DNA of 64,000 bases from Halomonas nitroreducens (GTDB lineage Bacteria > Pseudomonadota > Gammaproteobacteria > Pseudomonadales > Halomonadaceae), in the NCBI RefSeq assembly GCF_003966155.1, contig NZ_RXNS01000006.1, positions 1 through 64,000 of the forward strand. The letters run 5' to 3'. Both the position numbers and the translations under genes were made by a program. The notes under the pieces are model-generated. The model was not told where the DNA came from, did not search any database, and was given only the letters and a program-made list of their open reading frames with translations. Shown piece after piece: positions 42,183 to 51,713 of the stretch (within the stretch, counting starts at the first letter, position 1; every line of letters begins with the position of its first letter).

Positions 42183-42866
42183 ATGTTCGTGCTCTCCGCC
42201 GCCCAGACCCGTCGCTGCCTGGCGTTGATGGTCGGCTTCCATATCCTGGTGATCACCGCCAGCAACTACCTGGTGCAGCTGCCGTTCACCCTGTTCGGCC
42301 TGCATACCACCTGGGGGGCCTTCAGCTTCCCCTTCATCTTCCTGGCCACCGACCTGACCGTGCGGCTGTTCGGCAAGGCACCGGCACGGGCCATCATCCT
42401 GCGGGTCATGTTCCCCGCCCTGGTGGTCTCCTACGTCGTCTCGGTGATCTATCCCCGAGGCAGCTTCGCCGGTTTCTCGGCGCTGGCCGATGTCGACCTC
42501 TTCGTGGCGCGCATCGCCCTGGCGAGTTTCATGGCCTACGTGCTGGGGCAGTTGCTGGACGTGACCATCTTCGACCGCCTGCGGCGGCTGCGCGCCTGGT
42601 GGGTGGCGCCGGCGCTGTCCACGCTGCTCGGTAACCTGGCGGATACCTTCGCCTTCTTCTCCATCGCCTTCCACCGCAGTCCCGATCCCTTCATGGCCGC
42701 CCACTGGCCGGAAATCGCCTGGGTGGACTATGGCATCAAGCTGGGCATCAGCCTGGCCCTCTTCCTGCCGCTCTACGGCGTCCTGCTGGCCGGGCTGACC
42801 CGCCGGCTGGTGGACGTGACCGGGGGCGCCGACCTGGCGCCGGCCTCGGCCCAGCCCCGTTGCTGA
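42183..42866 (+). CDS. yhhQ: Queuosine precursor transporter, YhhQ family
   Basis: The 227-residue protein has about six membrane segments. YhhQ landmarks are NYLVQLPFTLFGLHTTWGAFSFP split across residues 28-50, FIFLATDLTVRLFGK, ALASFMAYVLGQLLDV and a conserved LLGNLADTFAFFSIAF. YhhQ imports queuine precursors (preQ0/preQ1) for tRNA modification. The ATG at 42183 is preferred because AAGAAGG lies nine bases upstream. A GTG at 42174 is in frame. It has its own strong promoter and is followed 16 bases later by the YbfF-like gene. Confidence 0.9.
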   Translation: MFVLSAAQTRRCLALMVGFHILVITASNYLVQLPFTLFGLHTTWGAFSFPFIFLATDLTVRLFGKAPARAIILRVMFPALVVSYVVSVIYPRGSFAGFSALADVDLFVARIALASFMAYVLGQLLDVTIFDRLRRLRAWWVAPALSTLLGNLADTFAFFSIAFHRSPDPFMAAHWPEIAWVDYGIKLGISLALFLPLYGVLLAGLTRRLVDVTGGADLAPASAQPRC

Positions 42867-42882
42867 TCCCAAGGAGACCCTG

Positions 42883-43662
42883 ATGTCCATCGCGCTCAAC
42901 CATCTCGACACCGGCGGCGAGGGGACGCCGCTGGTGGTCATCCATGGCCTGCTGGGCAGCGCCGACAACTGGCGCTCCCATGTCAGGAAGTGGCAGGCCG
43001 AGCGTCGTGTCATCGCCGTGGACCTGCGCAACCACGGCCGTTCGCCGCATGTTGCGGGGATGGGCTACGCCCAGATGGCCGATGACGTCCTGGCCCTGCT
43101 CGACCGGCTCGACGTGCCGCGCGCCCACCTGCTCGGCCATTCCATGGGCGGCAAGGTGGCCATCAGCCTGGCGCGCCTGGCCCCCGAGCGGGTGGCCTCG
43201 CTGATCGTCGCCGATATCGCCCCTCGGGCCTACGGTCATGGGCATGATGCCATCTTCGCCGCGCTGCGCCGGGTCGAGGCGGGGACACCTGCCAACCGGG
43301 GCGAGGCCGATGCGCTGCTCGCCGAGCATGTCGCGGAGCGCCCGATTCGCCTCTTCCTGGCGACCAACCTGGAGCGCGATGCCGCGGGATACCTGGGCCT
43401 GCGCATCGGCCTGGACGAGATCGAAGGGGATTACGATGCCATCATGGCGGCGCCGGCCGGCGAGGGCGCCTTCCCGGGGCCGACCCTGGTGATCCGCGGC
43501 TCCCGCTCCGACTATGTCACCGATGCCATGCTGCCGGCGCTCCATGATGTCCTGCCCGGGGCCCGCGTGGAGACCCTGGAGGCCGGCCACTGGCTGCATG
43601 CCGAGCAGCCCGAGGCCTTCCAGGAAGTGGTCAATGCCTTTCTCGCCGAGCAGCGCGACTGA
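42883..43662 (+). CDS. ybfF: Alpha/beta hydrolase, YbfF esterase family
   Basis: The 259-residue cytoplasmic hydrolase has VVIHGLLGSADNWR (oxyanion region), DLRNHGRSPH, the nucleophile elbow LLGHSMGGKVA, a catalytic Asp in RGSRSDYV, and His in AGHWLHAEQPEAF. These match E. coli YbfF, an esterase acting on short acyl thioesters and esters in vitro. AAGGAG precedes the start. It probably shares the yhhQ transcript and ends three bases from the convergent neighbour. Confidence 0.88.
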   Translation: MSIALNHLDTGGEGTPLVVIHGLLGSADNWRSHVRKWQAERRVIAVDLRNHGRSPHVAGMGYAQMADDVLALLDRLDVPRAHLLGHSMGGKVAISLARLAPERVASLIVADIAPRAYGHGHDAIFAALRRVEAGTPANRGEADALLAEHVAERPIRLFLATNLERDAAGYLGLRIGLDEIEGDYDAIMAAPAGEGAFPGPTLVIRGSRSDYVTDAMLPALHDVLPGARVETLEAGHWLHAEQPEAFQEVVNAFLAEQRD

Positions 43663-43665
43663 CCC

Positions 43666-44856
43666 TCACGGCCTTGCCCCGGGGTCGACGGCCAGGCGTC
43701 CGACCGGTTTGCGTTCGTCGGTGACCCCGGTCTCGAACAGGAAGCGCTCGAAGCCGGCATAGCGGGTTCGCGACAGGGCGGCCGGCGCCAGGCTGAGGCG
43801 GGCGCGGATTTCCGGCCAGGCGGCGCGGTTGGCCGGCGTGTCCAGCGTCGGCTCGGCCGCCGCCAGCAGCGGCCAGCTCTCCTCGGGGTGCTCGAGAATC
43901 CAGGCGGTCGCCTCCTCCAGGGCCTCCACGAAGTGCTGGATGGCGTCCCGCTGTCGGCTCAGGTGATTCCGGTTGGCCACCAGGATCAAGCCGTCGTGAC
44001 GCGGCACGCCGAAGGCCTCCACCGGCAGGGTCGTGGTGGCGAGGCCCTCGTCGGCCAGCGCCCGGGCCAGCAGGTGGCGCTCCGCCCCGATCACCCCGTC
44101 CACGCGATCCTCGCGCATGGCCTGCTCCAGGCGGAAATGCAGGTCGGGACTGTCGACCGACTCGCGGGAGACATCCTGGCTGTCCAGCAGGGTGGCCAGC
44201 AGGACCGCCTCACCATCCAGGTCGGCATGGCCGATCCGTGCCCCGGCCAGGCTGGTCGGGGAGGGGAGGTCGGCGTCGGCGCGCATCACCAGCGCCGTGA
44301 GCGGCAGGCCAACCAGGGTGGCTACCCGTACCAGCGGTTGACCGCGATGGACGAGCAGGTGCAGCAGCGGTTGCCGGGTCAGGGCCAGGTCGATCCGCGA
44401 GGCGGCAAGCAGCTTGGTGGGCACATCCGGGTCGGCCGGGGTGACGATCTCCACGGCCAGGCCCCGGTGGGCGAAGAGATCCCGCTCCCGGGCCACGAAG
44501 AGTGCCGCATGACGGGGGCTCGGGTACCAGTCGAGCATCACCGTGAGGCGGCGTACCGGCGGCGGCTCGATGGGCTGCGCCGGTCCCACGGCCACGGCGG
44601 GCGCAGTGGGGCGCGTCGGCGTGTCCACCGCCGGCCCGCTGGGCAGGCGGCGAAAGCGCGCCAGGGGATCCGTGTCCGGGGCGTCGGCCGGACGCGCCAG
44701 TTCGGGGACCATGACCTCGGTATCGAGGGGCGGGAAGCGCGATGGCGCCTCGTCGGTCTCCTGCGCGGCCACCACGGGCGCAAGGACGAGCAGGCCGCAG
44801 GCGAACAGCAGCAGGGCCCGTGCCCGGGCCGACCGGCGGCGGGAAGATGACAGCAT
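43666..44856 (-). CDS. NMT1/THI5-type periplasmic binding protein, orphan
   Basis: The 396-residue exported protein has a signal peptide (about 1-31, ending VAAQ), a 65-residue proline-rich linker, and an NMT1/THI5-like domain beginning LTVMLDWYPSPRHAALFVARE. LAVEIVTPADPDVPTKLLA, LALTRQPLLHLLVHRGQ and DGVIGAERHLLARAL follow the ThiY/SsuA-type binding fold. Such proteins capture pyrimidines, sulfonates or related molecules for ABC import. No ABC permease or ATPase gene is nearby, so the partner is unknown. GGAG lies eight bases before the start. Confidence 0.82.
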   Translation of the reverse strand: MLSSSRRRSARARALLLFACGLLVLAPVVAAQETDEAPSRFPPLDTEVMVPELARPADAPDTDPLARFRRLPSGPAVDTPTRPTAPAVAVGPAQPIEPPPVRRLTVMLDWYPSPRHAALFVARERDLFAHRGLAVEIVTPADPDVPTKLLAASRIDLALTRQPLLHLLVHRGQPLVRVATLVGLPLTALVMRADADLPSPTSLAGARIGHADLDGEAVLLATLLDSQDVSRESVDSPDLHFRLEQAMREDRVDGVIGAERHLLARALADEGLATTTLPVEAFGVPRHDGLILVANRNHLSRQRDAIQHFVEALEEATAWILEHPEESWPLLAAAEPTLDTPANRAAWPEIRARLSLAPAALSRTRYAGFERFLFETGVTDERKPVGRLAVDPGARP

Positions 44857-45016
44857 GGCAGAGGCTCCAGCGACGTGACGCGCGTCGTGCGACGTCCGGC
44901 GCTAGTCTATCGGCGCCGGGCAGGGGCTGGCCAGCATGCGGCTCAACGCTGTCACGGTCTTCGCGACCCGCCGGCGGTCGTGAGATAATCCCGATCCTCT
45001 CCCGAGGCAGGACGCC

Positions 45017-46723
45017 ATGGATTCGATCAATACCCTCTTTCTTCTCAGCGGCTTCCTGATTGCCCTGAGCATCCTCGCCAGTCGACTCTCCACTCTGGTC
45101 GGCGTGCCGCTGCTGCTGATCTTCCTCGGGCTCGGCATGCTGGCCGGCGAAGAGGGCCTGCTGGGCATCCAGTTCGACGACTATCCGCTGGCCTTTCTGA
45201 TCGGCCATCTGGCCCTGGCGATGATCCTGCTCGACGGCGGGCTGCGCACCCGGCTCAAGACCTTTCGCGTGGGCTTCAAGCCGGCGCTGTCCCTGGCCAC
45301 CCTGGGGGTCTTCGTCACCAGTGCCCTGGTCGGGGCGATCGCCATGTGGGTCTTCGAGCTGACCCTGGTCCAGGGGCTGCTGGTCGGCGCCATCGTCGGC
45401 TCCACGGATGCCGCCGCGGTCTTCTCGATGCTCGGCGGCCGTGGCATCAACCTCAACGAGCGGGTGGGGGCGACGCTCGAGATCGAGTCGGGGACCAACG
45501 ATCCCATGGCCATCTTCCTGACCCTGATGCTGGTGGAAGTCCTGGTCGGGGACATCGGCGGCGTGGTGGACACGGGGCTCTTCTTCCTTCGCCAGTTCGG
45601 GCTGGGGATCGTCATCGGGGTGGGGGCCGGCTGGCTGATCGCGCGACTGATCAGTTGGCTGGACCTGGCGCCGGGCCTGTACTCGCTGCTGGCACTGGCG
45701 CTGGGCTTCTGCGTCTTCGGTCTGACCAGTGCCCTGGAGGGCAGCGGCTTCCTGGCCATCTACCTGGCGGGGCTGATGATCGGCAACCGGCCCGGCCGCC
45801 ATCTCAACTTCATCCTGCCGGTGCATGACGGCCTGGCCTGGCTGAGCCAGATCGGCCTGTTCCTGGTGCTGGGCCTGCTGGTGACCCCCAGCGAGATGCT
45901 GGAGTATGCGCTGCCCGCCGCCGCGGTGGCCCTGGCGCTGATCTTCGTGGCGCGCCCACTGGCCGTGCTGGTGGCCATCAAGCCGTTCTTCCGCTTCCGC
46001 TGGCGGGAGATCGGCTTCATCGCCTGGGTGGGGCTGCGCGGGGCGGTGCCCATCGTGCTGGCGATCTTCCCGGTGATCGGCGGGGTCGAGAACGCGTCAC
46101 TGTACTTCAACGTCGCCTTCGCGGTGGTGCTGCTGTCGCTGCTGATTCAGGGCGGCACGCTGCCGTGGATGGCCCGGCGCCTCAAGGTCCAGCTGCCGCC
46201 GACGGTGACCCCCAACCGGCGAGGGCCGCTGGGCATCCAGGCGAACAACGACTTCGAGATGTTCGTCTATGTGGTCGAGAATGCCGACCTCGAGGATGTG
46301 CCGATCCGCCTGCTGCGCTTTCCCTCGGGGGCCCTGATCGCCTCGCTGTTCCGCCAGGGCGTCATGCTGCATCCCAAGGGCAGCACCCGACTGTGTCGCG
46401 GCGACGTGCTCTGCGTGATCGGTCGCACCGACGACCTGCCCGCCCTCAACCGGCTGTTCAACGGCGACGCCACTCTCAAGCGCGAGCGAGCCTTCTTCGG
46501 CACCTTCACCTTCGACGGCGCGGCGCGCCTGGGCGACGTGGCCGATGCCTACGGCCTCACGCTCAGCCCCGGCGAGCAGGACATGACGCTGGCCGACTTC
46601 ATCTCGCTGCGGGTCGGCGGCCACCCGGTGGTGGGCGATGACGTCGACTGGCATGGCATCCACTGGGTGGTCAGCGAGATGGACGGCAACCGGGTGACGC
46701 GGGTGGGGCTGCGACTCTATTAG
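45017..46723 (+). CDS. nhaP2: K+/H+ (cation/proton) antiporter NhaP2 type
   Basis: The 568-residue inner-membrane protein has a CPA1 antiporter core (about 1-385, 12-13 segments) with LLDGGLRT, VGAIVGSTDAAAVFSMLGG, ATLEIESGTNDPMAIFLTLM (ion-binding Asp) and GLRGAVPIVLAIFPV. A TrkA-C domain (about 400-480: VPIRLLRFPSGALIASLFRQG) and a C-terminal CorC_HlyC-like domain follow. This three-part layout is typical of NhaP2/CvrA, which extrude K+ or Na+ in exchange for protons and aid osmotic and pH balance. Confidence 0.9.
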   Translation: MDSINTLFLLSGFLIALSILASRLSTLVGVPLLLIFLGLGMLAGEEGLLGIQFDDYPLAFLIGHLALAMILLDGGLRTRLKTFRVGFKPALSLATLGVFVTSALVGAIAMWVFELTLVQGLLVGAIVGSTDAAAVFSMLGGRGINLNERVGATLEIESGTNDPMAIFLTLMLVEVLVGDIGGVVDTGLFFLRQFGLGIVIGVGAGWLIARLISWLDLAPGLYSLLALALGFCVFGLTSALEGSGFLAIYLAGLMIGNRPGRHLNFILPVHDGLAWLSQIGLFLVLGLLVTPSEMLEYALPAAAVALALIFVARPLAVLVAIKPFFRFRWREIGFIAWVGLRGAVPIVLAIFPVIGGVENASLYFNVAFAVVLLSLLIQGGTLPWMARRLKVQLPPTVTPNRRGPLGIQANNDFEMFVYVVENADLEDVPIRLLRFPSGALIASLFRQGVMLHPKGSTRLCRGDVLCVIGRTDDLPALNRLFNGDATLKRERAFFGTFTFDGAARLGDVADAYGLTLSPGEQDMTLADFISLRVGGHPVVGDDVDWHGIHWVVSEMDGNRVTRVGLRLY

Positions 46724-46852
46724 GTGTCCCGGCTTGGGCCGCAAACCCTGCTCCGGATCAAGTCGGGGCGAGACCGGCGCCGAGCGTCTTCGGGTGACGT
46801 GCGCCCTTTGCTAGCATCCCCGCATCGATACCGGTAACAGAGGAGCCCCGCC

Positions 46853-48550
46853 ATGCCCCGCCAGGATTCCCGGCGCGTCTTTGTCGCTTCGGTGACGGCC
46901 ATCCTCGGGGTGGTGATCGCCGGGGCGAGCGCTCCCGACACCATCAGCGAGCTGGCCGCGTCCGGCCTCGAGGCCGTCACCCGGCTGTTCGGCTGGTTCT
47001 ACCTGGCCTCGTTGTTCGGCTTCGTGCTGCTGCTGGTGTGTCTGGCCCTGAGCCGCTATGGCAAGGTGCGGCTGGGCCCCCAGGACGCCACTCCCGACTA
47101 CGATGCCTTCTCCTGGATCAGCATGCTGCTGGCCGCCGGGCTGGGCGTCGGCCTGGTTTTCTATGGCATGGCCGAGCCCATGCGTCACTACCTGGAGCCG
47201 CCCTACGGTGGGGTCCCGGCACAAAGCCCCGAGGCCGCTCGGCTGGCGATCCAGTACAGCTTCTTCAACTGGGGGGTGCACCAATGGTCGGTCTTTGCCC
47301 TGGCCGGACTGATCGTTGCCTATTTCCAGTTTCGCAAGGGGCGGGCCGGCCTGGTGTCCTCGGTGCTGTCGACCGTGACGCCCCGACGTCCCCATGGCCG
47401 ACCCTGGGCGCCCTGGCTGGACGTCTTTGCCGTGGTGGCCACCGTGATGGGGGTCGCCACCTCCCTGGGGCTCGGGGTGCTGCAGGTCAACGGCGGCCTG
47501 AGGGCGGTCTTCGGCCTGCCCGAGAGCGCCCTGTCTCAGCTGCTGATCCTGCTGGTGATGTTCGTCGCCTACATGGCCTCGACCCTGGCGGGGCTCGACA
47601 AGGGCATTCGACGGCTCTCCAATCTCAACATGCTGCTGTGCCTGGCGATGCTGCTCTACGTGCTGGTCAGCGGCCCGACCCTGAAGATACTCGAGACCCT
47701 GACCCTGGGGTTCGGCGACTACCTGCAGAACTTCATCGGCATGAGCCTGCGCACCACGCCCTATTCGGAGGATGGCTGGGCCAGCGAATGGACGCTGTTC
47801 TACTGGTCCTGGGCGATCGCCTGGTCGCCCTTCGTGGGGACCTTCGTGGCCCGGGTCTCGCGGGGGCGCACGATACGGGAATACGTGCTGGGCGTGTTAC
47901 TGGTGCCCTCCCTGCTGGCCTGCCTGTGGATGGGCGTGTTCGGCGGCGCGGCCATCCACCTGGAACGGGCGGGGGGCGCGGGCCTGGCCGCCGCCACTCA
48001 GGCGGACATGAACGTGGCGCTGTTCGAGATGCTGGCGCTGCTGCCGCTGTCCGGCCTGACGTCGGTGATGGCCATGATGCTGATCCTGGTCTTCCTGGTG
48101 ACCTCGGCCGACTCGGCCTCCTATATCGTGGCCCAGATGACCGACGGGGGCTCCATCAACCCGCCTGTCTTCAAGCGGGTGGCGTGGGGGATCCTGATTG
48201 CCGCCAGTTGCCTGACCCTGATCGTGCTGGGCGGCCTGGATGGCCTGCAGTCCGCCTCCGTACTGGCCTCCCTGCCATTCTCCTTCGTGCTGTTCGCCAT
48301 GGCCGCCGTGCTGGTCCGGACCCTGCGCCAGGATCATGACGCCCTGCTCGGCCTGCTTTATCGGCGCCATGGCGAGGTGCCGGTGGGGGCCGACGCCATC
48401 GAGGCGGAATCCCTGGTCAGGCAGCGCCATGCCCGTCCGTTGCCGCTGACCGCCAAGGGCGCCGCCGGCCAGGCCTGTGAGTCCCGGCGCCGGTCGCCGA
48501 CCCGTGAAGCGGCGCCGGTTGACGCGGAGGAGGGAGTGACTGCGCCATGA
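46853..48550 (+). CDS. BCCT-family betaine/choline-type transporter
   Basis: The 565-residue inner-membrane carrier has 12 predicted segments. BCCT hallmarks are GLGVGLVFYGMAEPMRHY, FFNWGVHQWSVFAL, LFYWSWAIAWSPFVGTFVAR and VSRGRTIREYVLGVLLVP. It should import a quaternary ammonium or sulfonium solute with Na+ for osmoprotection or catabolism. At the aromatic substrate box, Ala321 replaces the Trp expected from the BetP pattern YWxWWIxW, suggesting a different ligand. The hydrophilic C-terminal tail (about 70 residues) is long and basic. GAGGAG precedes the start. Confidence 0.9.
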   Translation: MPRQDSRRVFVASVTAILGVVIAGASAPDTISELAASGLEAVTRLFGWFYLASLFGFVLLLVCLALSRYGKVRLGPQDATPDYDAFSWISMLLAAGLGVGLVFYGMAEPMRHYLEPPYGGVPAQSPEAARLAIQYSFFNWGVHQWSVFALAGLIVAYFQFRKGRAGLVSSVLSTVTPRRPHGRPWAPWLDVFAVVATVMGVATSLGLGVLQVNGGLRAVFGLPESALSQLLILLVMFVAYMASTLAGLDKGIRRLSNLNMLLCLAMLLYVLVSGPTLKILETLTLGFGDYLQNFIGMSLRTTPYSEDGWASEWTLFYWSWAIAWSPFVGTFVARVSRGRTIREYVLGVLLVPSLLACLWMGVFGGAAIHLERAGGAGLAAATQADMNVALFEMLALLPLSGLTSVMAMMLILVFLVTSADSASYIVAQMTDGGSINPPVFKRVAWGILIAASCLTLIVLGGLDGLQSASVLASLPFSFVLFAMAAVLVRTLRQDHDALLGLLYRRHGEVPVGADAIEAESLVRQRHARPLPLTAKGAAGQACESRRRSPTREAAPVDAEEGVTAP

Positions 48551-48648
48551 GCGCGGGCCTCGCTGGGGGCGGCAGCTCCGCCGGCAGCGTGACAGTGGCG
48601 GAGGGATGGTCGACACTGTGACGAATGGGCAGCGGCGGAGGTCGTCAG

Positions 48649-48936
48649 ATGAACGTCCTTGTGGTCAGCTATGCACCGGGCAGCGATCTGCTGCTCTCTC
48701 TGTCGGTCGATCGCCCCCCGCATCCCGGCGAGGTCCTGCACGTGGCGGGGCAGAGGGTGCGGGTCCTGCGGGCCATTCCCCTGGTCGACTTTCACGATCA
48801 TGCCTACTCCGTGGTCGTCACCGAGATGCCGGGTCCGGCCGCCGAGGCCTTCCCCCTGGCGGGGGAATCACCGGTGACGATCGATGAGCCCGCGGTGCTT
48901 GGCGCGCCCGGCGGGAGTGTCTCGCCCCCTTCCTAG
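48649..48936 (+). CDS. Small hypothetical protein
   Basis: The 95-residue protein (MNVLVVSYAPGSDLLLSL) is not recognised. It has predicted beta strands in the first 60 residues and a proline/serine-rich end, with no membrane segment or metal motif. A GGAGG sequence seven bases upstream supports the start. Codon use looks like its neighbours. It lies alone between the BCCT and phosphatase genes. Confidence 0.5.
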   Translation: MNVLVVSYAPGSDLLLSLSVDRPPHPGEVLHVAGQRVRVLRAIPLVDFHDHAYSVVVTEMPGPAAEAFPLAGESPVTIDEPAVLGAPGGSVSPPS

Positions 48937-49171
48937 CCGATCCGGCGTCAGCCGATGTCGGGTCTCGCCGGGCCCTGCGGTGGAGGGCGGGGCCTGCTCA
49001 GGCATCCGCCCTCGGCGGCTTGCCTAGCCCCCGCCGCCTGCCCGTTTGCCGGGGCCGCCGTCTGCCCCGGCCGTGTCGCGGCGATGCCTGGCATGCGCTC
49101 GTCGCGACCGCAGCCCAGATGCGGCCCTTGCCGGGAATGGTCGCCGGCGTCGAGCCATCGGGGAGAGCGAC

Positions 49172-49816
49172 ATGATCCGCCATGCAACCAATCACCGAGG
49201 ACGCGATTTCTTTGTCGGCGACCTGCACGGCGAGTATGACCTGCTGATGGCTCAGCTGAGCCGGGTCGCGTTCGACCAGCGCGTCGATCGCCTGTTCTCG
49301 GTGGGTGACCTGATCGATCGGGGGCCGGCCTCGCTGTCGTGCCTGCGGCTGTCCTGCCAGCCCTGGTTCCATGGCGTGCGTGGCAATCACGAGATGCTGG
49401 CGCATGATGCCCTCTTCGTGGATGGCGCCGGCATGGCCCTGTGGCGGATCAATGGTGGCGCCTGGGCCCTGGACAAATCGCTCGATGAGGTCCGGCGAGT
49501 CCTCGAGGCTGCCCTGCAGCACTTGCCTTATGCCCGTGAGGTGCGGGTGGGCGAGCGGCGGATCGGCATGGTGCACGCCGAGCCGCCGGCCGACTGGTCA
49601 GGGATCGAGGAGTGCGATCGGCATGCGCTGGTGTGGGGGCGAGAACGCATCCGGCGGGGCGATACCACCCCGGTGACCGGTATCGATGCCGTGGTCGTCG
49701 GCCATACCATCGTGGAAGCGCCCCGGGTGCTCGGCAATGTGCACTACCTCGATACCGGCGCCTTCCTTACCGGGCGCCTGACCCTGGTCGAGGCGCGTGA
49801 GCTGTTGCCGGGATGA
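49172..49816 (+). CDS. PrpA/PrpB-type metallophosphoesterase (Ser/Thr phosphatase)
   Basis: The 214-residue enzyme has the lambda-phosphatase pattern: DFFVGDLHGEYDLL (metal Asp/His), LFSVGDLIDRGPAS (metal Asp), VRGNHEMLAHD (Asn/His), GMVHAEPPADW and VVVGHTIVEAP. E. coli PrpA and PrpB of this class dephosphorylate proteins and signal envelope stress. The start at 49172 has GGGGAGAG upstream. The 235 bases before it (48937-49171) hold no gene that could be recognised. Confidence 0.88.
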   Translation: MIRHATNHRGRDFFVGDLHGEYDLLMAQLSRVAFDQRVDRLFSVGDLIDRGPASLSCLRLSCQPWFHGVRGNHEMLAHDALFVDGAGMALWRINGGAWALDKSLDEVRRVLEAALQHLPYAREVRVGERRIGMVHAEPPADWSGIEECDRHALVWGRERIRRGDTTPVTGIDAVVVGHTIVEAPRVLGNVHYLDTGAFLTGRLTLVEARELLPG

Positions 49817-50014
49817 TGCCGACGAGCAAGGAGGGATGGCCGGTGCCGGCGGCCGGAAGGATCACCCTTGGCATTAAAGACCGCCGCGACCCGGCCGATG
49901 TATACTTGTCGCCGTTTGTGGACAAGAGCGTCGCGGCCGGTGGCGGTGTGGCCCTCGCAAGGCCTGCCTCTCCAGGAGGCGTTGTAATGGCAGCATGTCA
50001 GGGAGTGCAGGCAA

Positions 50015-51088
50015 ATGATGAAGACACCGCTGTGGCAGGGCTGGTGGCGCCTCGGCGATGATGCCGGTCTGGGGGCGGACTCTCGACGGGCAGGGCTGTC
50101 CAATTGCTTCCTGATCATCATCGCGCTGACGTCGCTCGTCTATGCGCTGGTCAATGCCGTCTACTTCGAGGCCTTCCCCCTGGCGGCGGTCGAGTTGGGC
50201 GTGTTCGTCATCGTCCTGCTGGCGCTGGTCGACATGCGGATCAACCGGAATGTCGAACGCGCGTCCTGGGTGACGGTGCTCTCCTGCGGGGGGCTCTCGG
50301 CCTTCTTCTACTGGTACGTGAAGGCCGATGTCTCGGCGGCGGTATGGACGGTCTTCTTTGCCATCATCAACTTTTTCCTGCTCGGGACGCGCAAGGGGTT
50401 GCCCGTCTACCTGGTCTTCTCCGCGGTCCTCCTGTCGATGATCGTCTATTACCGTGACACCTGGCCGGCACTGGCATCGGGGGCTGCCTGGATCAATGTG
50501 CTGGGGGCCATGCTTGCCTGCGGCGCAGCGGCCTATTATCAGGAACGCTCCCGGGAAGCCGCCCATGAGCGCATCGAGGCACTGGCCAACCGGGACAGCC
50601 TGACCGGTATCTCGAACCGGCGCCATTTCATGCAAGGCTTCGCTCAGGCGCGGCAGTTGCTATGCCACAGCGGCGGGAAGTACTCGCTGGTGCTCATCGA
50701 TATCGATCACTTCAAGGCGGTCAATGACACCCATGGCCATGCCGTCGGCGATCAGGTGATCAAGGCCATCATCCGGCGCATCGTCTCGGCCGTTCGCGCC
50801 GAGGACCTGGTGGCACGCCTGGGCGGAGAGGAGTTCTGCGTCCTGCTCCTCGACTGCGAGGGTGACGATGCCCTGCGCCGCGCCGAGGGCCTTCGTCGGG
50901 TCGTGGCCTCGGAGCCGGTGACCGTGGGAAGCCTCGGCGTATCGGTGACGATCAGCGTCGGGGTCGCCGACGGGAATCCCCGGACCCGGGGGTTCAGCGA
51001 GATGTTCGCGGATGCGGACAGGCGGCTGTATGTCGCCAAGTCCCAGGGCCGCAATCGGGTGATCGCGTCGGGCTCTCAGGGGCAGTGA
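50015..51088 (+). CDS. Membrane diguanylate cyclase
   Basis: The 357-residue protein has five or six membrane segments in residues 30-170, a short coiled linker (ERSREAAHERIEALANRD) and a GGDEF domain (about 190-350) with LTGISNRRHF, LIDIDHFKAVNDTHGHAVGD and the active-site RLGGEEFCVLL. It should make cyclic di-GMP. No RxxD inhibitory site is seen five residues before GGEEF: the text there is AEDLVAR. Two tandem ATGs (50015 and 50018) share one AGGGAG site. Confidence 0.9.
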   Translation: MMKTPLWQGWWRLGDDAGLGADSRRAGLSNCFLIIIALTSLVYALVNAVYFEAFPLAAVELGVFVIVLLALVDMRINRNVERASWVTVLSCGGLSAFFYWYVKADVSAAVWTVFFAIINFFLLGTRKGLPVYLVFSAVLLSMIVYYRDTWPALASGAAWINVLGAMLACGAAAYYQERSREAAHERIEALANRDSLTGISNRRHFMQGFAQARQLLCHSGGKYSLVLIDIDHFKAVNDTHGHAVGDQVIKAIIRRIVSAVRAEDLVARLGGEEFCVLLLDCEGDDALRRAEGLRRVVASEPVTVGSLGVSVTISVGVADGNPRTRGFSEMFADADRRLYVAKSQGRNRVIASGSQGQ

Positions 51089-51332
51089 CATGACGCATCG
51101 GATACCGGGAACGCCATTCAAGTGACGGCGCAGGCTGCCGATACCTGCCTTGCTGGCGGACCGGCCTGCCGTCGATGACGGTTGTGTCCGGGCGTGCGGA
51201 GGGAGGGGTGGCATGATGCCGGCCTATCGACCACGCTACATCAGAAGAACCACATAAGAAGAAGCATGCAATACGCAGGGCCTGCGCCCGGGCCGTTGCC
51301 GGTGTCAGGTCCGTTTACGCAGGAGAGTTATC

Positions 51333-51557
51333 ATGACAGTGACCGTTCGGATCGTCGTTCGCTATGCCCTGAAGGCGATCACCTGGATCGCCTTCCTGGT
51401 CTTTTTGGGCCTGGCGGCGGGCATGATCATGGCCCACGGAGAGACCGCGCAAAGCCTCGGTGACTTCCTGGCGCCGATCATCGTGGCGGGCCTGTTCCTG
51501 ATCGCGCTGGTCTGGCTCAGCGGCAAGGGGCAGCAGGCCCTGACAGACTCGCGCTAG
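51333..51557 (+). CDS. Small two-helix membrane protein
   Basis: The 74-residue protein has two hydrophobic segments (about residues 15-33 and 48-64) joined by GETAQSLGDFL. No family was recognised. AGGAGAG six bases before the ATG makes it a credible gene. It follows the diguanylate cyclase by 244 bases with no gene between, and has no obvious operon partner. Confidence 0.6.
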   Translation: MTVTVRIVVRYALKAITWIAFLVFLGLAAGMIMAHGETAQSLGDFLAPIIVAGLFLIALVWLSGKGQQALTDSR

Positions 51558-51674
51558 GAGGGGCAACGCCCCATGTCCAGCGGGCCCGGCAGGTGCCGGT
51601 CGCCCGCTGGGACGCGCCGGAACAGGCGACACTCATGACGCCATGAGCCAGCGGGGTGCGGATGCCGTAGAAAC

Positions 51675-51697
51675 GAAAAAAGCGCCCGCAGGCGCTT
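51675..51697 (-). terminator. Intrinsic terminator of tRNA-Ser
   Basis: On the minus strand AAGCGCC and GGCGCTT form a 7-bp stem with a 4-base loop (TGCG), followed by a run of five T. It lies 17 bases beyond the tRNA 3' end, the expected place and form for a Rho-independent terminator. Confidence 0.85.
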
Positions 51698-51713
51698 GAT
51701 TCTGAATAGGAAG

